From Streptomyces cavernae (GTDB lineage Bacteria; Actinomycetota; Actinomycetes; Streptomycetales; Streptomycetaceae): a stretch of DNA of 64,000 nt. This document shows positions 31,776 to 41,739 of this stretch, one piece after another (the stretch's first letter is position 1; each line of letters starts with the position of its first letter). The DNA lies in NCBI RefSeq assembly GCF_004023625.1, contig NZ_RPDJ01000031.1, forward strand, positions 62,001 to 126,000, in the 5' to 3' direction. The notes below the pieces were generated by a model that worked only from the letters and a program-made list of their open reading frames with translations, was not told the origin of the DNA and ran no database searches. The position numbers and the translations under genes were made by a program.

Positions 31776-32828
31776 CTACCCGTGCGCCATCGGTTCCACC
31801 AGCACTCCGTCCGTCGTCCGCGCCACAATGAACGACTCGCCCTTCGTCGCCTTGGCGTCCAAGGGGATGCGATGGCTGCCGGTCTCGAGGATCCCGTCGA
31901 AGAGTTCGTGCGTATGGGTGCGGTAGAGCCGGTCGAGGCGATAGGCGACGAGCCGGACCCGGCAGGTGGAGGTGACCTCCACGCCCGCCTCCCCGTCGAC
32001 GGCGACCAGCCGGGTCAGCCGGCGCTGTTGCAGGGGACTGCGGTCAAGCGCGTGCTCGATCTGCGCGACGAGCAGCGGAATGATCGGCGCCAGCCCGTCG
32101 ACGTAGGCGACCTCGACTCCGGCGCGTTCGAAGGCCTGCCGTACGGCGGTGCGCTCGTCCTCCGCGACCGCGCGTCCGAAGGCGACGGCCCCATAGGTGC
32201 GCAGTTCCTCGGGCGGGACGGCCGCGGCGTCGGCGGTGATCTCCGCACCGATGCCGATGGTGCGCAGCGCGGCGGCCAGTTTGGCGAGTACGGCGACCCG
32301 GGCGCCGATCAGCAGCACCCTGCGGCGTGGTTCGGCCGCCTGGTCCAGCAGCGCGTGCAGTGCTTCGCGGTACTCGCGGCCGCGGAAACGGAACGGGCCT
32401 ATTCCGTGGTAGCCGTTCATCTGGAGGTCGGCGTGTTCATCCGTCTGCCAGGCGAAGTCGCGCCACACGTAGTCGTCACCGTCGCCGTCCCCGGCGGATC
32501 CACCGGTAGTGGCCTTCTCGATGACGGCGGTGACGGCCCCGCATTCGAGGCCCTCGCACTCGGGACAGCCGTAGATCACATAGCGGCCGCCCGCCAGGGG
32601 TGCGTCCGCTTCCAGAAGGAGGCTGCGCACCTGCGCGGTGAAGATGGCGGGCGGAACGTCGGAGGCGAGCGGGGAGACGGCATCGAGGTCGGAGAGCTGG
32701 AACAGCAGCGGCCGTCCGTTGACGATGAAGTCCATGAATTCCCGGTGCACCTGGTACTCACCGTTGGCAAGGACCCCACCGGCACGCATGGCCGGAGCCA
32801 GGCCGAAGGTCGCGTACTCGGCAGACAT
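31776..32828 (-). CDS. Conserved hypothetical protein, 350 aa
   Basis: Soluble protein with no family that I can name confidently. It starts MSAEYATFGLAPAMRAGGV at 32828. The N-terminal region has FIVNGRPLLFQLSDLDAVSP. Near residue 100, CPECEGLECGAV contains three cysteines in a CxxC-like cluster, and RRRVLLIGARVAVLAKLAAAL near residue 170 resembles a Rossmann-like strand-helix. Such proteins are sometimes labelled oxidoreductase in Streptomyces; nothing here proves that. Monocistronic, leftward, with the repeat element after its stop. Confidence 0.75.
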   Translation of the reverse strand: MSAEYATFGLAPAMRAGGVLANGEYQVHREFMDFIVNGRPLLFQLSDLDAVSPLASDVPPAIFTAQVRSLLLEADAPLAGGRYVIYGCPECEGLECGAVTAVIEKATTGGSAGDGDGDDYVWRDFAWQTDEHADLQMNGYHGIGPFRFRGREYREALHALLDQAAEPRRRVLLIGARVAVLAKLAAALRTIGIGAEITADAAAVPPEELRTYGAVAFGRAVAEDERTAVRQAFERAGVEVAYVDGLAPIIPLLVAQIEHALDRSPLQQRRLTRLVAVDGEAGVEVTSTCRVRLVAYRLDRLYRTHTHELFDGILETGSHRIPLDAKATKGESFIVARTTDGVLVEPMAHG

Positions 32829-32986
32829 GCCCCGAGTATTCCCTGAATGGGAGTGATGGCTACCACGGCTTGGCACATTCGCTGATGTCTCCGCCGTGCC
32901 CCACCCCTACTACCTCCATGGTCCCCCGCCGACGGGGGTGGGGCCGAGGGTGGTTCACCGCCCCTCCGCCCCTCCCCCGGCCCGCG

Positions 32987-34741
32987 TCAGACGCCCGACG
33001 GACGGCGTTGCTGCGCAGACTCCCCGTCTGGAGCCGACTCACCGTCCGGAGCCGGTTCCTCGGGAGGAGCGGCAATCGCGTGGGCTCCTATCGGGTCGCC
33101 CTCCGTCTCCGTTCCCGGGCCCGGCCCGACGCGGATCGCGAACTCGCCGTCGTACTTCTTGTGGCCCTCGATGACCGCCTGGCCGACCGCCTCGTGACCC
33201 ATGCGGCCGCGCACGATGAGGGGGTCCGCCCGCAGGTCCCGTACCAGGGCCACGCACATCCCGATCATCACCAGCACGAAGGGTGCGGCGGCGAGAATGG
33301 TGAGGTTCTGCAGGCCGGCCAGTGCGTCGCCCTTGCCGTTGCCGATGAGGAGCATCACCGCCGCGACGGCGCCGGTCACCACGCCCCAGAACACCACCAC
33401 GAACCGGCCCGGTTCGAGGGTTCCACGCTGCGACATCGAACCCATGACGATGGACGCGGCGTCGGCACCCGACACGAAGAAGATCCCGACCAGGATCATG
33501 ACCAGCAGACTGGTGACGGAGGCGATCGGGAACTCCCGCAGTACGCCGAAGAGCTGGGCCTCCGGTGTCGGCAGGTCGCCCAACTGCCCGGTCTGCTTCA
33601 TCTTCATGGCCGTGCCGCCGAAGACGGCGAACCAGACCAGGCTGACCGTGCTGGGCACCAGGATGACCCCGCCGATGAACTGACGGATCGTGCGACCCCG
33701 GCTGATGCGCGCGATGAACATGCCGACGAACGGCGTCCAGGAGATCCACCACGCCCAGTAGAAGACGGTCCAGTCGCCCAGCCAGGTCGCCACGTCGGCG
33801 CCGCCGGTCGCCTCGGTGCGCCCGGCCATCTGCGACAGGTCCCCCAGGTAGGAGAAGAACGAGGTGGGCAGGAGGTCCAGGACGATGATCGTGGGGCCTG
33901 CGACGAACACGAACAGGGCGAGGACCAGCGCCAGCACCATGTTGATGTTGGACAGCCACTGGATGCCCCGCTCGATTCCCGAGACGGCCGAGGCGACGAA
34001 CGCCAAGGTCAGCACGGCGATGACGGTGACGAGGAGGCCGGTGCCGACCGAGTCCATCCAGTTCAGGACGGTGATCCCGGACCCGATCTGCAGGGCGCCG
34101 AGGCCGAGCGAGGCGGCGGAGCCGAACAGCGTGGCGAAGATGGCGAGGATATCGATGACCCGGCCCGGTCCGCCGTTCGCGTGCTTCTCACCGATCAGCG
34201 GGGTGAAGACGGCGCTGATGGTCTGCGGCCTGCGGCGCCGGAACGTGCTGTAGGCGATGGCCAGGCCGACCACCGCGTAGATCGCCCAGGGATGCAGGGT
34301 CCAGTGGAACAGCGTGGTGGCCATCGACGTCTCCATCCGCTCGGCGGAGTCGGCGGGGCTGGTGCCGGGCGGCGGCGAGGTGTAGTGCGACAGCGGCTCG
34401 CTGACGCCGTAGAACATCAGACCGATCCCCATGCCCGCGCTGAACATCATCGCGACCCACGACACGGTCTTGAACTCCGGTTCCTCGCCTTCCGCGCCGA
34501 GCCGGATCCTCCCGTAGCGGCTGCTCGCGAGCCACAGCGCGAAGACCACGAAACCGGACGCGGCGAGCATGAACGCCCAGCCGAAGTTGTGGATCAGTCC
34601 CTGGAGCAGTCTGTCGGAAACGCTCTCGAGTGAGTCGGTGGCGGTCCAGCCCCACACCACGAACGCCAGGGTGAGTGCGGCGGATACGCCGAACACCACC
34701 CTGTCCGTCCGTTGTTCGCCATGTGTCATGGCAGCCGTCAT
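32987..34741 (-). CDS. BCCT-family osmolyte transporter (betaine/choline/carnitine)
   Basis: Twelve-helix secondary transporter of 584 aa. The substrate-site segment FGWAFMLAAS, the glycine-rich AGMGIGLMFYGVSEPL in TM3, and the Trp-rich DWTVFYWAWWISWTPFVGMF in TM8 are hallmarks of the betaine/choline/carnitine family. The C-terminal tail of about 60 residues is acidic and Pro-rich and may sense osmolarity as in BetP. Start ATG at 34741 with AAAGGAG 5 nt upstream; a longer frame is antisense noise. Substrate (betaine, choline or ectoine) cannot be told. Monocistronic. Confidence 0.95.
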   Translation of the reverse strand: MTAAMTHGEQRTDRVVFGVSAALTLAFVVWGWTATDSLESVSDRLLQGLIHNFGWAFMLAASGFVVFALWLASSRYGRIRLGAEGEEPEFKTVSWVAMMFSAGMGIGLMFYGVSEPLSHYTSPPPGTSPADSAERMETSMATTLFHWTLHPWAIYAVVGLAIAYSTFRRRRPQTISAVFTPLIGEKHANGGPGRVIDILAIFATLFGSAASLGLGALQIGSGITVLNWMDSVGTGLLVTVIAVLTLAFVASAVSGIERGIQWLSNINMVLALVLALFVFVAGPTIIVLDLLPTSFFSYLGDLSQMAGRTEATGGADVATWLGDWTVFYWAWWISWTPFVGMFIARISRGRTIRQFIGGVILVPSTVSLVWFAVFGGTAMKMKQTGQLGDLPTPEAQLFGVLREFPIASVTSLLVMILVGIFFVSGADAASIVMGSMSQRGTLEPGRFVVVFWGVVTGAVAAVMLLIGNGKGDALAGLQNLTILAAAPFVLVMIGMCVALVRDLRADPLIVRGRMGHEAVGQAVIEGHKKYDGEFAIRVGPGPGTETEGDPIGAHAIAAPPEEPAPDGESAPDGESAQQRRPSGV

Positions 34742-34817
34742 GGCAGCTCCTTTCCTGGAGGGCACATGGGGCTGCTGCCCAGATCTGCCCTCCACAGCCG
34801 CCACCGGCTCATTCGTC

Positions 34818-36113
34818 TCAGCAGTTGGTTTCCGGTACCCCGATCGCGAGGTGATATGGCGCCCGCTCGTCGAGCAGCAGCGGGACCAGTGCGCGCAGCG
34901 ACTGCCGCAGCGGTACGAGGACCCCTTCGGCGTCCCGTTCCACCCGGACGCCGTGCAGGGCCAGTTCATCGCGCAGCGACGCGTACTGGTCGTCCGTCAG
35001 CCGGTAGCCGCAGGGCGGGTCCTGGATCATTTCGGACGGTTCGGCCGGATCGTTGTCCGCGCCGCCGACATAGACGGGGCCCCTGTCGAGCAGGCCGGCG
35101 AGCCGTGCGGACCCGGTGGCCGTCTCGATCCGGGTGCGGCGTTCGGCCGCGAAGTCGAACAGGCCGCCCAGCGCCGACCGCTGGGAGGCGACCCGGCGCC
35201 GGTTGTTGGCCGCCTCGTCGGTGCCCGCGGTCAGCGGCTCGACGCGGCTTTCCATGAGCAGTCCGACGGAGTGCTTGACGCCGGACATGTTCCGCAGGAT
35301 GCGTTCCTGTCCGTCGCCGGCCGTCTGCTTGATCGGGTCGCCGGTCACGGGGTCGGTCCAGATGCCGTAGGTGCCCGTCGTGTACCCGGACGCCCGGGCG
35401 GCGAGCCTTACGTACGCGCCCGACAGGGTCTCGGCCTCGTCGTGCACGGCCGCGACGGTGTTGAGGTTGCGCGGCCAGAGGTCGAACAGGTCCTTGTCGT
35501 AGTACGGGGGTGTGGCGCCGTACTCGTGGAGGTCGTAGACGATGTCGGGCTTTCGGTCGCGGATCACCGCGGCCATGGCGCGGGCCTCGGCGGTCGCCAG
35601 GGCGAGGTGGTCGCGGTTGATGTCGACGCCGTCGCCGTTGCCGCGGGTGTCGGCGGCCCGGCCGTCGGGATTGGCGGTCGGGACGACGAGCACGGTGGTG
35701 CTCTTCAGGAACCGCCTGGTCCGCCGGTCCTCGGCGTGGGCCAGGTCGCGGACCGTCGTCAGGCATGCCTCCCGGCCGGACGGCTCGTCACCGTGCTGAC
35801 TGCACACGAGGAGCACGGTGTTGGCGGTGGGGCGCGGCCCTCCGACCCGGACGAGTTGCAGGGGGCGGCCCTGCTTGGTGGTGCCGATCCGGGCGATGGA
35901 CACCCGGTCGCTGCCGCGGTCGACGGCGGCCAGGAAGTCCTGCTCCTCGGTCTGTGCGGTCCAGCGGGCGCCACCCGACCGTTCGAAGCCGGTACGGGGC
36001 AGTCCGGCCACGGCTGCCGAGCCGGACGTGGTGGTCGCGTGCGCCGGTGCCGTGAGTAACGCGCCCGCCAGTAACGCGCCCGTCGTCACGGTCAGGGTCA
36101 GGGCGCGGATCAC
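34818..36113 (-). CDS. Secreted M14-family zinc carboxypeptidase
   Basis: Exported peptidase of 431 aa. The N-terminal signal peptide is about 27 residues (LTVTTGALLAGALLTAPAHA, likely AxA cleavage). Zinc ligands: H and E in SQHGDEPSGREA, and H in YDLHEYGATPPYY; the general-base Glu is likely in LLMESRVEPL. PTANPDGRAADTRGNGDG is typical of M14. The GTG at 36113 overlaps the stop of the PepX-like gene (GTGA), so the two secreted peptidases are co-translated. Probably trims peptides released by the preceding enzyme outside the cell. Confidence 0.92.
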   Translation of the reverse strand: MIRALTLTVTTGALLAGALLTAPAHATTTSGSAAVAGLPRTGFERSGGARWTAQTEEQDFLAAVDRGSDRVSIARIGTTKQGRPLQLVRVGGPRPTANTVLLVCSQHGDEPSGREACLTTVRDLAHAEDRRTRRFLKSTTVLVVPTANPDGRAADTRGNGDGVDINRDHLALATAEARAMAAVIRDRKPDIVYDLHEYGATPPYYDKDLFDLWPRNLNTVAAVHDEAETLSGAYVRLAARASGYTTGTYGIWTDPVTGDPIKQTAGDGQERILRNMSGVKHSVGLLMESRVEPLTAGTDEAANNRRRVASQRSALGGLFDFAAERRTRIETATGSARLAGLLDRGPVYVGGADNDPAEPSEMIQDPPCGYRLTDDQYASLRDELALHGVRVERDAEGVLVPLRQSLRALVPLLLDERAPYHLAIGVPETNC

Positions 36114-38083
36114 AGGCTGCCTCCAGGGATACGGTCGGCGGTGCGCGGCGGGGCGACGCCGTCGAGCGTCGCGGCCCCGGGGTTGGCCGCGGCGGAGCCC
36201 GAGGTGGCGCGGGCGAACGCGGTGGCGCCGCCGACCAGCGGTACGCGGGCCGAGGTGCGCGACAGGTCCAGCGTCACCGTGGGCTTGCTCGACGGCGGGT
36301 CGATGAGGTCCTTGTCGGTGCCCGCGACGATCAGGGCGAGCCGGTGGCCGGCCGGGACGACGTGGTCGGTGGCGTGCAGGTCGAGGGTGATCGTGTACTT
36401 CTTGCCCGGGGTGAGCGGGGCACCCTTCCCGTCGGAGGCGTGATTGCCCAGATCGGCCCAGCCTCGGCTGACCACGGTGTAGTCGACGGCGGTGGTCTTG
36501 GCCCTGGTCTCCTTGAAGCAGGAGCTGTCACCGGTGGTGCTCGGGCCCCAGCAGGTGCGGTCGGTGAGGGTGGTGATGCCCTCGGCGGCGTCGGCGTAGT
36601 CGCGGATGGTGTCCGGGCCGAGGTCGACGAGGACGGCGGAGAGGTGGGCCGTCGAGGTGGTCGGGGTGGCGGTGACGGTCACCGCGGAGGAGCCGGACAG
36701 CCCGAGGTCGCGGGTGAGCGGCCCGGTGACGAAGCCAGCCTTGTCGGGCGTGGAGGTGTCGATCCGCGCCGCCCAGTCGGTCTCGCCGAGCCCCGGATCG
36801 TCCGTGAACGTCGCGGTGCCGGAGCCCTTGCGGAGACCGAGGGTGCCGACTCCGGGCCGGTCCCCCTTGCCCGGGCGCAGGGTCGTCGCGGCGGTGCCCC
36901 GGGGCGGCCAGAGCCTGGAGGTCACCCACTGGTCCGGTGCACGCTCGATGTCGGCCATCGGTTCGTCGTCGATGCCGTTGTCGTAGCCGAGGAGTTCGTG
37001 GTCGAACCAGCGGTGCAGGGTGTCGGCCCAGGTGGCGCGCCGGAAGTCGAACGGGTCGACGTGGCCGGTCTGGGAGAGCCAGACCTTCCGCTCGACACCG
37101 TTCTTCGCGAGGGCGTCCCACCACTGGCCGAAGTGCTTCGGACGGACGTTGAGGTCCTGCATGCCGTGGATCGCGAAGACGCTCGCCTTGATCTTGCGCG
37201 CGTCCTTGACGTAGTCGCGTTCGGTCCACAGCGGGGTCCAGTCGCCGCTGCGCGGTGCCCCGTCGACGAGCTTGCGCTGCACGGCGGCGCACTTGGCGCG
37301 GGCGTCGGGGCTCTCGACGTAGTTGGACAGCCAGTCGGGGCCGGAGTCGTACAGCGGGGCGCCCTTGGCGAAGTAGTAGTCGTACCAGGAGGAGATGGCG
37401 GCGATCGGCACGATGGTCTTCAGGCCCTCGACGCCGGTGGCGGCCACGCCGTTGGCGATGGTGCCGTCGTAACTCTTGCCGATCATGCCCGTCTTGCCGT
37501 TGGTCCAGCCGGCTTTCGCCCGTACGGTCCCGGTACGCGTGGTGTAGCCCTTGGCGCGGCCGTTCAGCCAGTCGACGACGGCCTTCGCGGACTGGACGTC
37601 GGAGCGCCCGCCGACGTCCACACAGCCGTCGGAGCGATTGGTTCCGGCCAGGTCGACGCCGACGAACGCGTAGCCGCGCGGCACGAAGTAGTTGTCGTAG
37701 TAGAGCGGCATCTGGACGACGTCGCCGTTCGCGTCGTACGTCTTCTTCTGGCCCTCGTTGCCGCGTCCGCAGCACGAGTAGTACGGGCTGGCGTCCATGA
37801 TGACCGGGATCCTGCGGCCCTGTTGTGCGGGTTCGCGGGGGCGGACGATGTCGACCGCGACCCGGTCGGTGCGGCCGTCGGAGTCGCCGTCGAGTCCGAT
37901 GTCCACCCACACGGATTCGCGGACGGCGTCGTCGTAGGAGTAGACGGGTCTGCTCTCCCTGGGGGCCGCCGGGGCGGCCGGGGCGCCTTGTGCGGCTGCC
38001 GGGGTGAGCGCGGTCGCCAGCAGGGCGGCGGTGGCCGCCGTCGCGAGCGTTCTCCAGGTCGTGAAGCGCGTGGCTTTCGGCAT
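36110..38083 (-). CDS. Secreted Xaa-Pro dipeptidyl-peptidase (S15 family)
   Basis: Exported serine peptidase of 657 aa. A signal peptide of about 33 residues (TLATAATAALLATALTPAAA) is followed by an alpha/beta-hydrolase domain. The nucleophile is in GMIGKSYDGTIANG, the acid in FAIHGMQDLNVRP, and the His in QTGHVDPFD. A C-terminal jelly-roll domain (X-Pro dipeptidyl-peptidase C-terminal) follows from about residue 400. First gene of a two-gene operon with the M14 peptidase. Expected to cleave N-terminal Xaa-Pro from peptides during extracellular protein use. Confidence 0.93.
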   Translation of the reverse strand: MPKATRFTTWRTLATAATAALLATALTPAAAQGAPAAPAAPRESRPVYSYDDAVRESVWVDIGLDGDSDGRTDRVAVDIVRPREPAQQGRRIPVIMDASPYYSCCGRGNEGQKKTYDANGDVVQMPLYYDNYFVPRGYAFVGVDLAGTNRSDGCVDVGGRSDVQSAKAVVDWLNGRAKGYTTRTGTVRAKAGWTNGKTGMIGKSYDGTIANGVAATGVEGLKTIVPIAAISSWYDYYFAKGAPLYDSGPDWLSNYVESPDARAKCAAVQRKLVDGAPRSGDWTPLWTERDYVKDARKIKASVFAIHGMQDLNVRPKHFGQWWDALAKNGVERKVWLSQTGHVDPFDFRRATWADTLHRWFDHELLGYDNGIDDEPMADIERAPDQWVTSRLWPPRGTAATTLRPGKGDRPGVGTLGLRKGSGTATFTDDPGLGETDWAARIDTSTPDKAGFVTGPLTRDLGLSGSSAVTVTATPTTSTAHLSAVLVDLGPDTIRDYADAAEGITTLTDRTCWGPSTTGDSSCFKETRAKTTAVDYTVVSRGWADLGNHASDGKGAPLTPGKKYTITLDLHATDHVVPAGHRLALIVAGTDKDLIDPPSSKPTVTLDLSRTSARVPLVGGATAFARATSGSAAANPGAATLDGVAPPRTADRIPGGSL

Positions 38084-38275
38084 GCGCGGAAGGTACCCCG
38101 GTCAACTCCCGTGCGACAGAGGGCCTTTCGTGGCTGCCGAGGTGTTCGGTGCCGGTGCGGTTCATGTCGGCCGAATGGCGATCGTGTGACACGCGGGGCC
38201 GTGGACATCACCGGAAACGGAGAGGCTGAATAGGCTCCGAACGGAACTCCGTCCCCCACGACTTGGAGCATTCTC

Positions 38276-39781
38276 GTGCACCGCAGACTCATCGTCCCGG
38301 GCGCGCTCGCGACCTCGTTGCTGCTGTCCGTTCCGGCATCGGCGGCGGACTACGAACCCGGGGCGCCGGGCATCGGCGACCCCTACTACCCGGCGTACGG
38401 CAACGGCGGATACGACGTCTCCCACTACGACCTGCGGCTGAAGTACCAGCCGACGACCGACGAACTGGCGGGCACGGCGATGCTGCTGGCCACCACGACC
38501 GAGGACCTCTCCCGCTTCAACCTGGACTTTCTGCTGGACGTCAGCGAGGTACGGGTCAACGGCGCCGCGGCGTCCTTCACCGCCTCCGGCGAGCACGAGT
38601 TGGAGATCACCCCGCGGAACCCGCTGCCGAAGGGCACGCCCCTCACCGTCGTCGTGCGCTACAGCGGTGTGCCCTCGTCGAAGAAGGCGTACGGCTTCAC
38701 GAGCTGGCACCGCACACCGGACGGCGGCGTCGCCGCGAACGAGCCCGAGGCCGCGTGGTGGTGGTTCCCCAGCAACGACCACCCGCTGGACAAGGCCACC
38801 TACGACGTGTCGGTCGCCGTTCCGGACGGCACCCAGGCGATCTCCAACGGCACGCTCCAGTCGACTACTTCACGGACCGGCTGGACCCGTTACGCCTGGC
38901 GGTCCAACAAGCCGCAGGCCACGTACCTCGCGACGCTGGCGGTCGGGAAGTTCGACATCACCAGGAGCACCTCCGACGACGGCATCCCGATCCTCAACGC
39001 CTACAGCAAGGACCTGGGCGACAACTACGGGGCGGCGCGGGCCAGCATCGAACGGACCGGGGAGGTCGCCGACTGGCTCGCCGGCCACTTCGGGCCGTAC
39101 CCCTTCAACGCGCTCGGCGGGTACGTCCCCAACACCACCACCGGGTACGCGCTGGAGACCCAGACGCGGCCGTTCTACAGCCCCCGGCAGTTCGCGAGCG
39201 GGTCCAACGTGTCCGTCGTGGTCCATGAGCTGGCCCACCAGTGGTACGGGGACCTGGTGTCCGTCGCCGGCTGGAAGGACATCTGGATCAACGAGGGCTT
39301 CGCGCGGTACGCGCAGTGGCTGTGGTCCGAGCACGAGGGCGAGGGCACGGCACAGGAGATCGCCGACTACGTGTACGCCTCCCGCCCGGCCGACGACGCC
39401 TTCTGGACCGTCAAGCCCGGCGACCCCGGTCCTGAGCACCAGTTCGACATCGCGGTCTACGACCGGGGCGCGCTCGCCCTCCAGGCGCTGCGCAACGAGA
39501 TCGGCGACGAGGCGTTCTTCGCCGTCCTGAAGGGCTGGCCGCAGGAGTACGCGCACGGGAACGCCACGGTCGGCGACTTCCGGGAGTACGCGGAGCGGAT
39601 CTCCGGGAAGCCGCTCGGCTCCCTGCTCGACACCTGGCTGTACCAGCCGTCGAAGCCGGGGGCTCCGGCTGCGCGGGAGGCGTCGATCGCGGTGCGGGCC
39701 CTGGGCACGAAGGGTGGCGCGATCTCTCCGCCGAAGTCCTGGCGGAAGATCGCTGCGACGAACTCCGTCCACGAGCACTGA
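38276..39781 (+). CDS. Secreted M1-family metallopeptidase
   Basis: Exported aminopeptidase-like enzyme of 501 aa. The signal peptide MHRRLIVPGALATSLLLSVP ends around ASA-AD. Zinc site: VVHELAHQWYGDLVSV, with the third ligand in WINEGFARYAQW 18 residues later. The protein is shorter than cytosolic M1 aminopeptidases (about 850 aa) because it lacks the C-terminal helical domain; such short secreted M1 proteins are common in Streptomyces. GTG at 38276 with GGAG 8 nt upstream. It is divergent from the PepX-M14 operon, completing a cluster of secreted exopeptidases. Confidence 0.93.
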   Translation: MHRRLIVPGALATSLLLSVPASAADYEPGAPGIGDPYYPAYGNGGYDVSHYDLRLKYQPTTDELAGTAMLLATTTEDLSRFNLDFLLDVSEVRVNGAAASFTASGEHELEITPRNPLPKGTPLTVVVRYSGVPSSKKAYGFTSWHRTPDGGVAANEPEAAWWWFPSNDHPLDKATYDVSVAVPDGTQAISNGTLQSTTSRTGWTRYAWRSNKPQATYLATLAVGKFDITRSTSDDGIPILNAYSKDLGDNYGAARASIERTGEVADWLAGHFGPYPFNALGGYVPNTTTGYALETQTRPFYSPRQFASGSNVSVVVHELAHQWYGDLVSVAGWKDIWINEGFARYAQWLWSEHEGEGTAQEIADYVYASRPADDAFWTVKPGDPGPEHQFDIAVYDRGALALQALRNEIGDEAFFAVLKGWPQEYAHGNATVGDFREYAERISGKPLGSLLDTWLYQPSKPGAPAAREASIAVRALGTKGGAISPPKSWRKIAATNSVHEH

Positions 39782-39808
39782 CCGGGGAGGGACCCGGAAA
39801 GGGAGAGG

Positions 39809-39852
39809 GGCCCGGACAGGGGCTGGCCCTGGCCGGGTGGCCCTTCCGGGCC
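39809..39852. terminator. GC-rich inverted repeat between convergent genes
   Basis: GGCCCGG (39809-39815) and CCGGGCC (39846-39852) flank further complementary G/C blocks (CTGGCCCTGGCC). The structure sits between the 3' ends of the M1 peptidase and mannosyltransferase genes and is suited to bidirectional termination. Confidence 0.45.
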
Positions 39853-39892
39853 GGTGCGCCACGTCCTCGCCGTCCGGGCTCGGTGTGAGCTT

Positions 39893-41617
39893 TCAGATCC
39901 AGGTATCGAGCCACATGCGGGTGCGCCAGCCGGGATACGGAATCGTCAGACCCGTGTAGATCGGGAAGAAGTAGATGAAGTTCCAGGCGATGAGCACCAC
40001 CAGCGCGCCCGTCGCCACCGCACCCCGCATCCGGCGCTTTTCATCCGCCCCCGGCGGCCCCAGCAGCGCACCCAGCGTCATCGCCACGGCCAGGCACAGG
40101 TACGGCACGAAGACGACGGCGTAGAAGGAGAAGATCGTTCGGTCCTGGTACAGGAACCAGGGAAGATAACCGGCACCCACCGCGCACAGGACGGCTCCCG
40201 CGCGCCAGTCGCGGCGCAGCGCCCAGCGATAGAGCAGATACACCAGCGCGCAGCATGCCGACCACCACAACAACGGCGTGCCCAGTGCGAGGACCGCCTG
40301 CGAGCAGCCGGACGCCGCGTGGCAGCCGTCCTTGCCGGCCCCCGGCGACTCGTAGGAGAACAGCACGGGACGGCCGAGGACCAGCCAGCTCCACGGGTTG
40401 GACTCGTACTTGTGGAACGCGTCCAGGCCCACATTGAACTGGTAGACCCCGTACTCGTAGTGCCACAGGCTGCGGAGCGGGGCCGGGATCCACGACCATG
40501 CGCCGCCGCGGCCGTCCGCCCAGTGCCGCCCGTAACCGTTGTCGGAGAGGAACCAGCCGGTCCAGGTCGCCAGATAGGTCACCCCGGCAACCGGAACGAG
40601 GGACACCACCGACCAGCCGGCATCCCTGCGCAGCACAGCACGGTACGGGTGGCGTGCCCCCGCGACGCGGCGGGCACCGACGTCCCACAGCACGGTCAGG
40701 ACGATGAAGGAGGCCAGGAAATACAGGCCGTTCCATTTGGTCGAGGCCGCCAGGCCCAGGAAGAAGCCGGCCGCGAGCCGCCACGGACGAACTCCCGTCC
40801 CGGCGCGGGCCCCGGTGTCCTGGTCCGGTCGCACGTGGCCGTCGTCGTCCGCGGGTAAGGCTGCCGCGAGCCGGGCCCGCGCGCTGTCCCGGTCGATGAG
40901 CAGGCATCCGAACGCCGCCAGGACGAAGAACATGACGACGAGGTCGAGCAGAGCGGTGCGGCTCATCACGTAATGCAGGCCGTCCACCGCCATCAGTGCC
41001 CCGGCTGTGCAGCCCAGCACAGTCGAACGGAACAGGCGGCGCCCGATTCGGCACAGCATCAGCACCGACAGCGTGCCCAGGAGCGCCGTCATGAAGCGCC
41101 AGCCGAAGGGCGTGAGGCCGAACAACCACTCGCCGAGGGCGATCACCCACTTGCCCGCCGGTGGGTGCGCGACGAAGGACCCGGCGTCGGAGAGCGGGAT
41201 CACCTGGGGGTCGGCCAGGATCTGCGGGTCGGTGACCTTGCGGTCCGGCCAGGTCCCCTCGTAGCCGAGCCGCAGCAAGGACCAGGCGTCCTTCGCGTAG
41301 TACGTCTCGTCGAAGACGACCGCTCGCGGGCTGCCCAGACGCCAGAAGCGCGTCAGCCCGGCAAGGAGCGCCACCAGCAGCGGCCCGCCCCATCCCGACC
41401 AGCGCACCAGCCGGTCGGCCGCTACCGGGGACAGCCCGAGTGTGCGCCACAGTCGTGACCCGGGTTCGGGAAACGGCGCCATCAGGCGGTCGCGCGTGGA
41501 CGTACGGGGTCGCTCGACGTGCCCGAAGCGGCGCAGCCGCCGCTCCCAGGAGGTCGGCCGGCTGTTCGCCGCGTTCCGCGGTACATCGACCGACGCGGGC
41601 GCGTTCTCGTGGATCAC
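39893..41617 (-). CDS. Protein O-mannosyltransferase (PMT/GT39 family)
   Basis: Integral membrane protein of 574 aa, transferring mannose from polyprenyl-phosphate-mannose to secreted proteins. The catalytic first extracellular loop has the DE pair in VVFDETYYAKDAWS near residue 100. About eleven hydrophobic segments follow; STKWNGLYFLASF is typical. The N-terminal 50 residues are hydrophilic. Start: GTG at 41617 with only a weak ribosome-binding site; an ATG at 41482 (MAPFPEPGSR) is a reasonable alternative. A region of about 30 residues (ADDDGHVRPDQDTGARAG) is an inserted hydrophilic loop. Confidence 0.92.
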   Translation of the reverse strand: MIHENAPASVDVPRNAANSRPTSWERRLRRFGHVERPRTSTRDRLMAPFPEPGSRLWRTLGLSPVAADRLVRWSGWGGPLLVALLAGLTRFWRLGSPRAVVFDETYYAKDAWSLLRLGYEGTWPDRKVTDPQILADPQVIPLSDAGSFVAHPPAGKWVIALGEWLFGLTPFGWRFMTALLGTLSVLMLCRIGRRLFRSTVLGCTAGALMAVDGLHYVMSRTALLDLVVMFFVLAAFGCLLIDRDSARARLAAALPADDDGHVRPDQDTGARAGTGVRPWRLAAGFFLGLAASTKWNGLYFLASFIVLTVLWDVGARRVAGARHPYRAVLRRDAGWSVVSLVPVAGVTYLATWTGWFLSDNGYGRHWADGRGGAWSWIPAPLRSLWHYEYGVYQFNVGLDAFHKYESNPWSWLVLGRPVLFSYESPGAGKDGCHAASGCSQAVLALGTPLLWWSACCALVYLLYRWALRRDWRAGAVLCAVGAGYLPWFLYQDRTIFSFYAVVFVPYLCLAVAMTLGALLGPPGADEKRRMRGAVATGALVVLIAWNFIYFFPIYTGLTIPYPGWRTRMWLDTWI

Positions 41618-41739
41618 GTGGTCTGCTTTTCACTCGTGGAGAGCAGGGCGAGCGGGGATCAGCTGCCCGGCGGGTGGTGGTGGTCACGCCGGTTCGGGTT
41701 CCCCTCACCCGTCGGGGCCGCTTGAACCCGGCCAAGGCG

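Noticed and set aside
31467..31926. ORFs containing KPKYVQYEDFRP-like peptide in the repeat copies
   Set aside because: The peptide is the translation of the 45-nt hairpin; frames differ among copies and have no starts.
32870..34633. 587-aa plus-strand ORF opposite the BCCT transporter
   Set aside because: Antisense shadow with unnatural composition (His, Asp, Gly, Gln rich); the transporter is certain.
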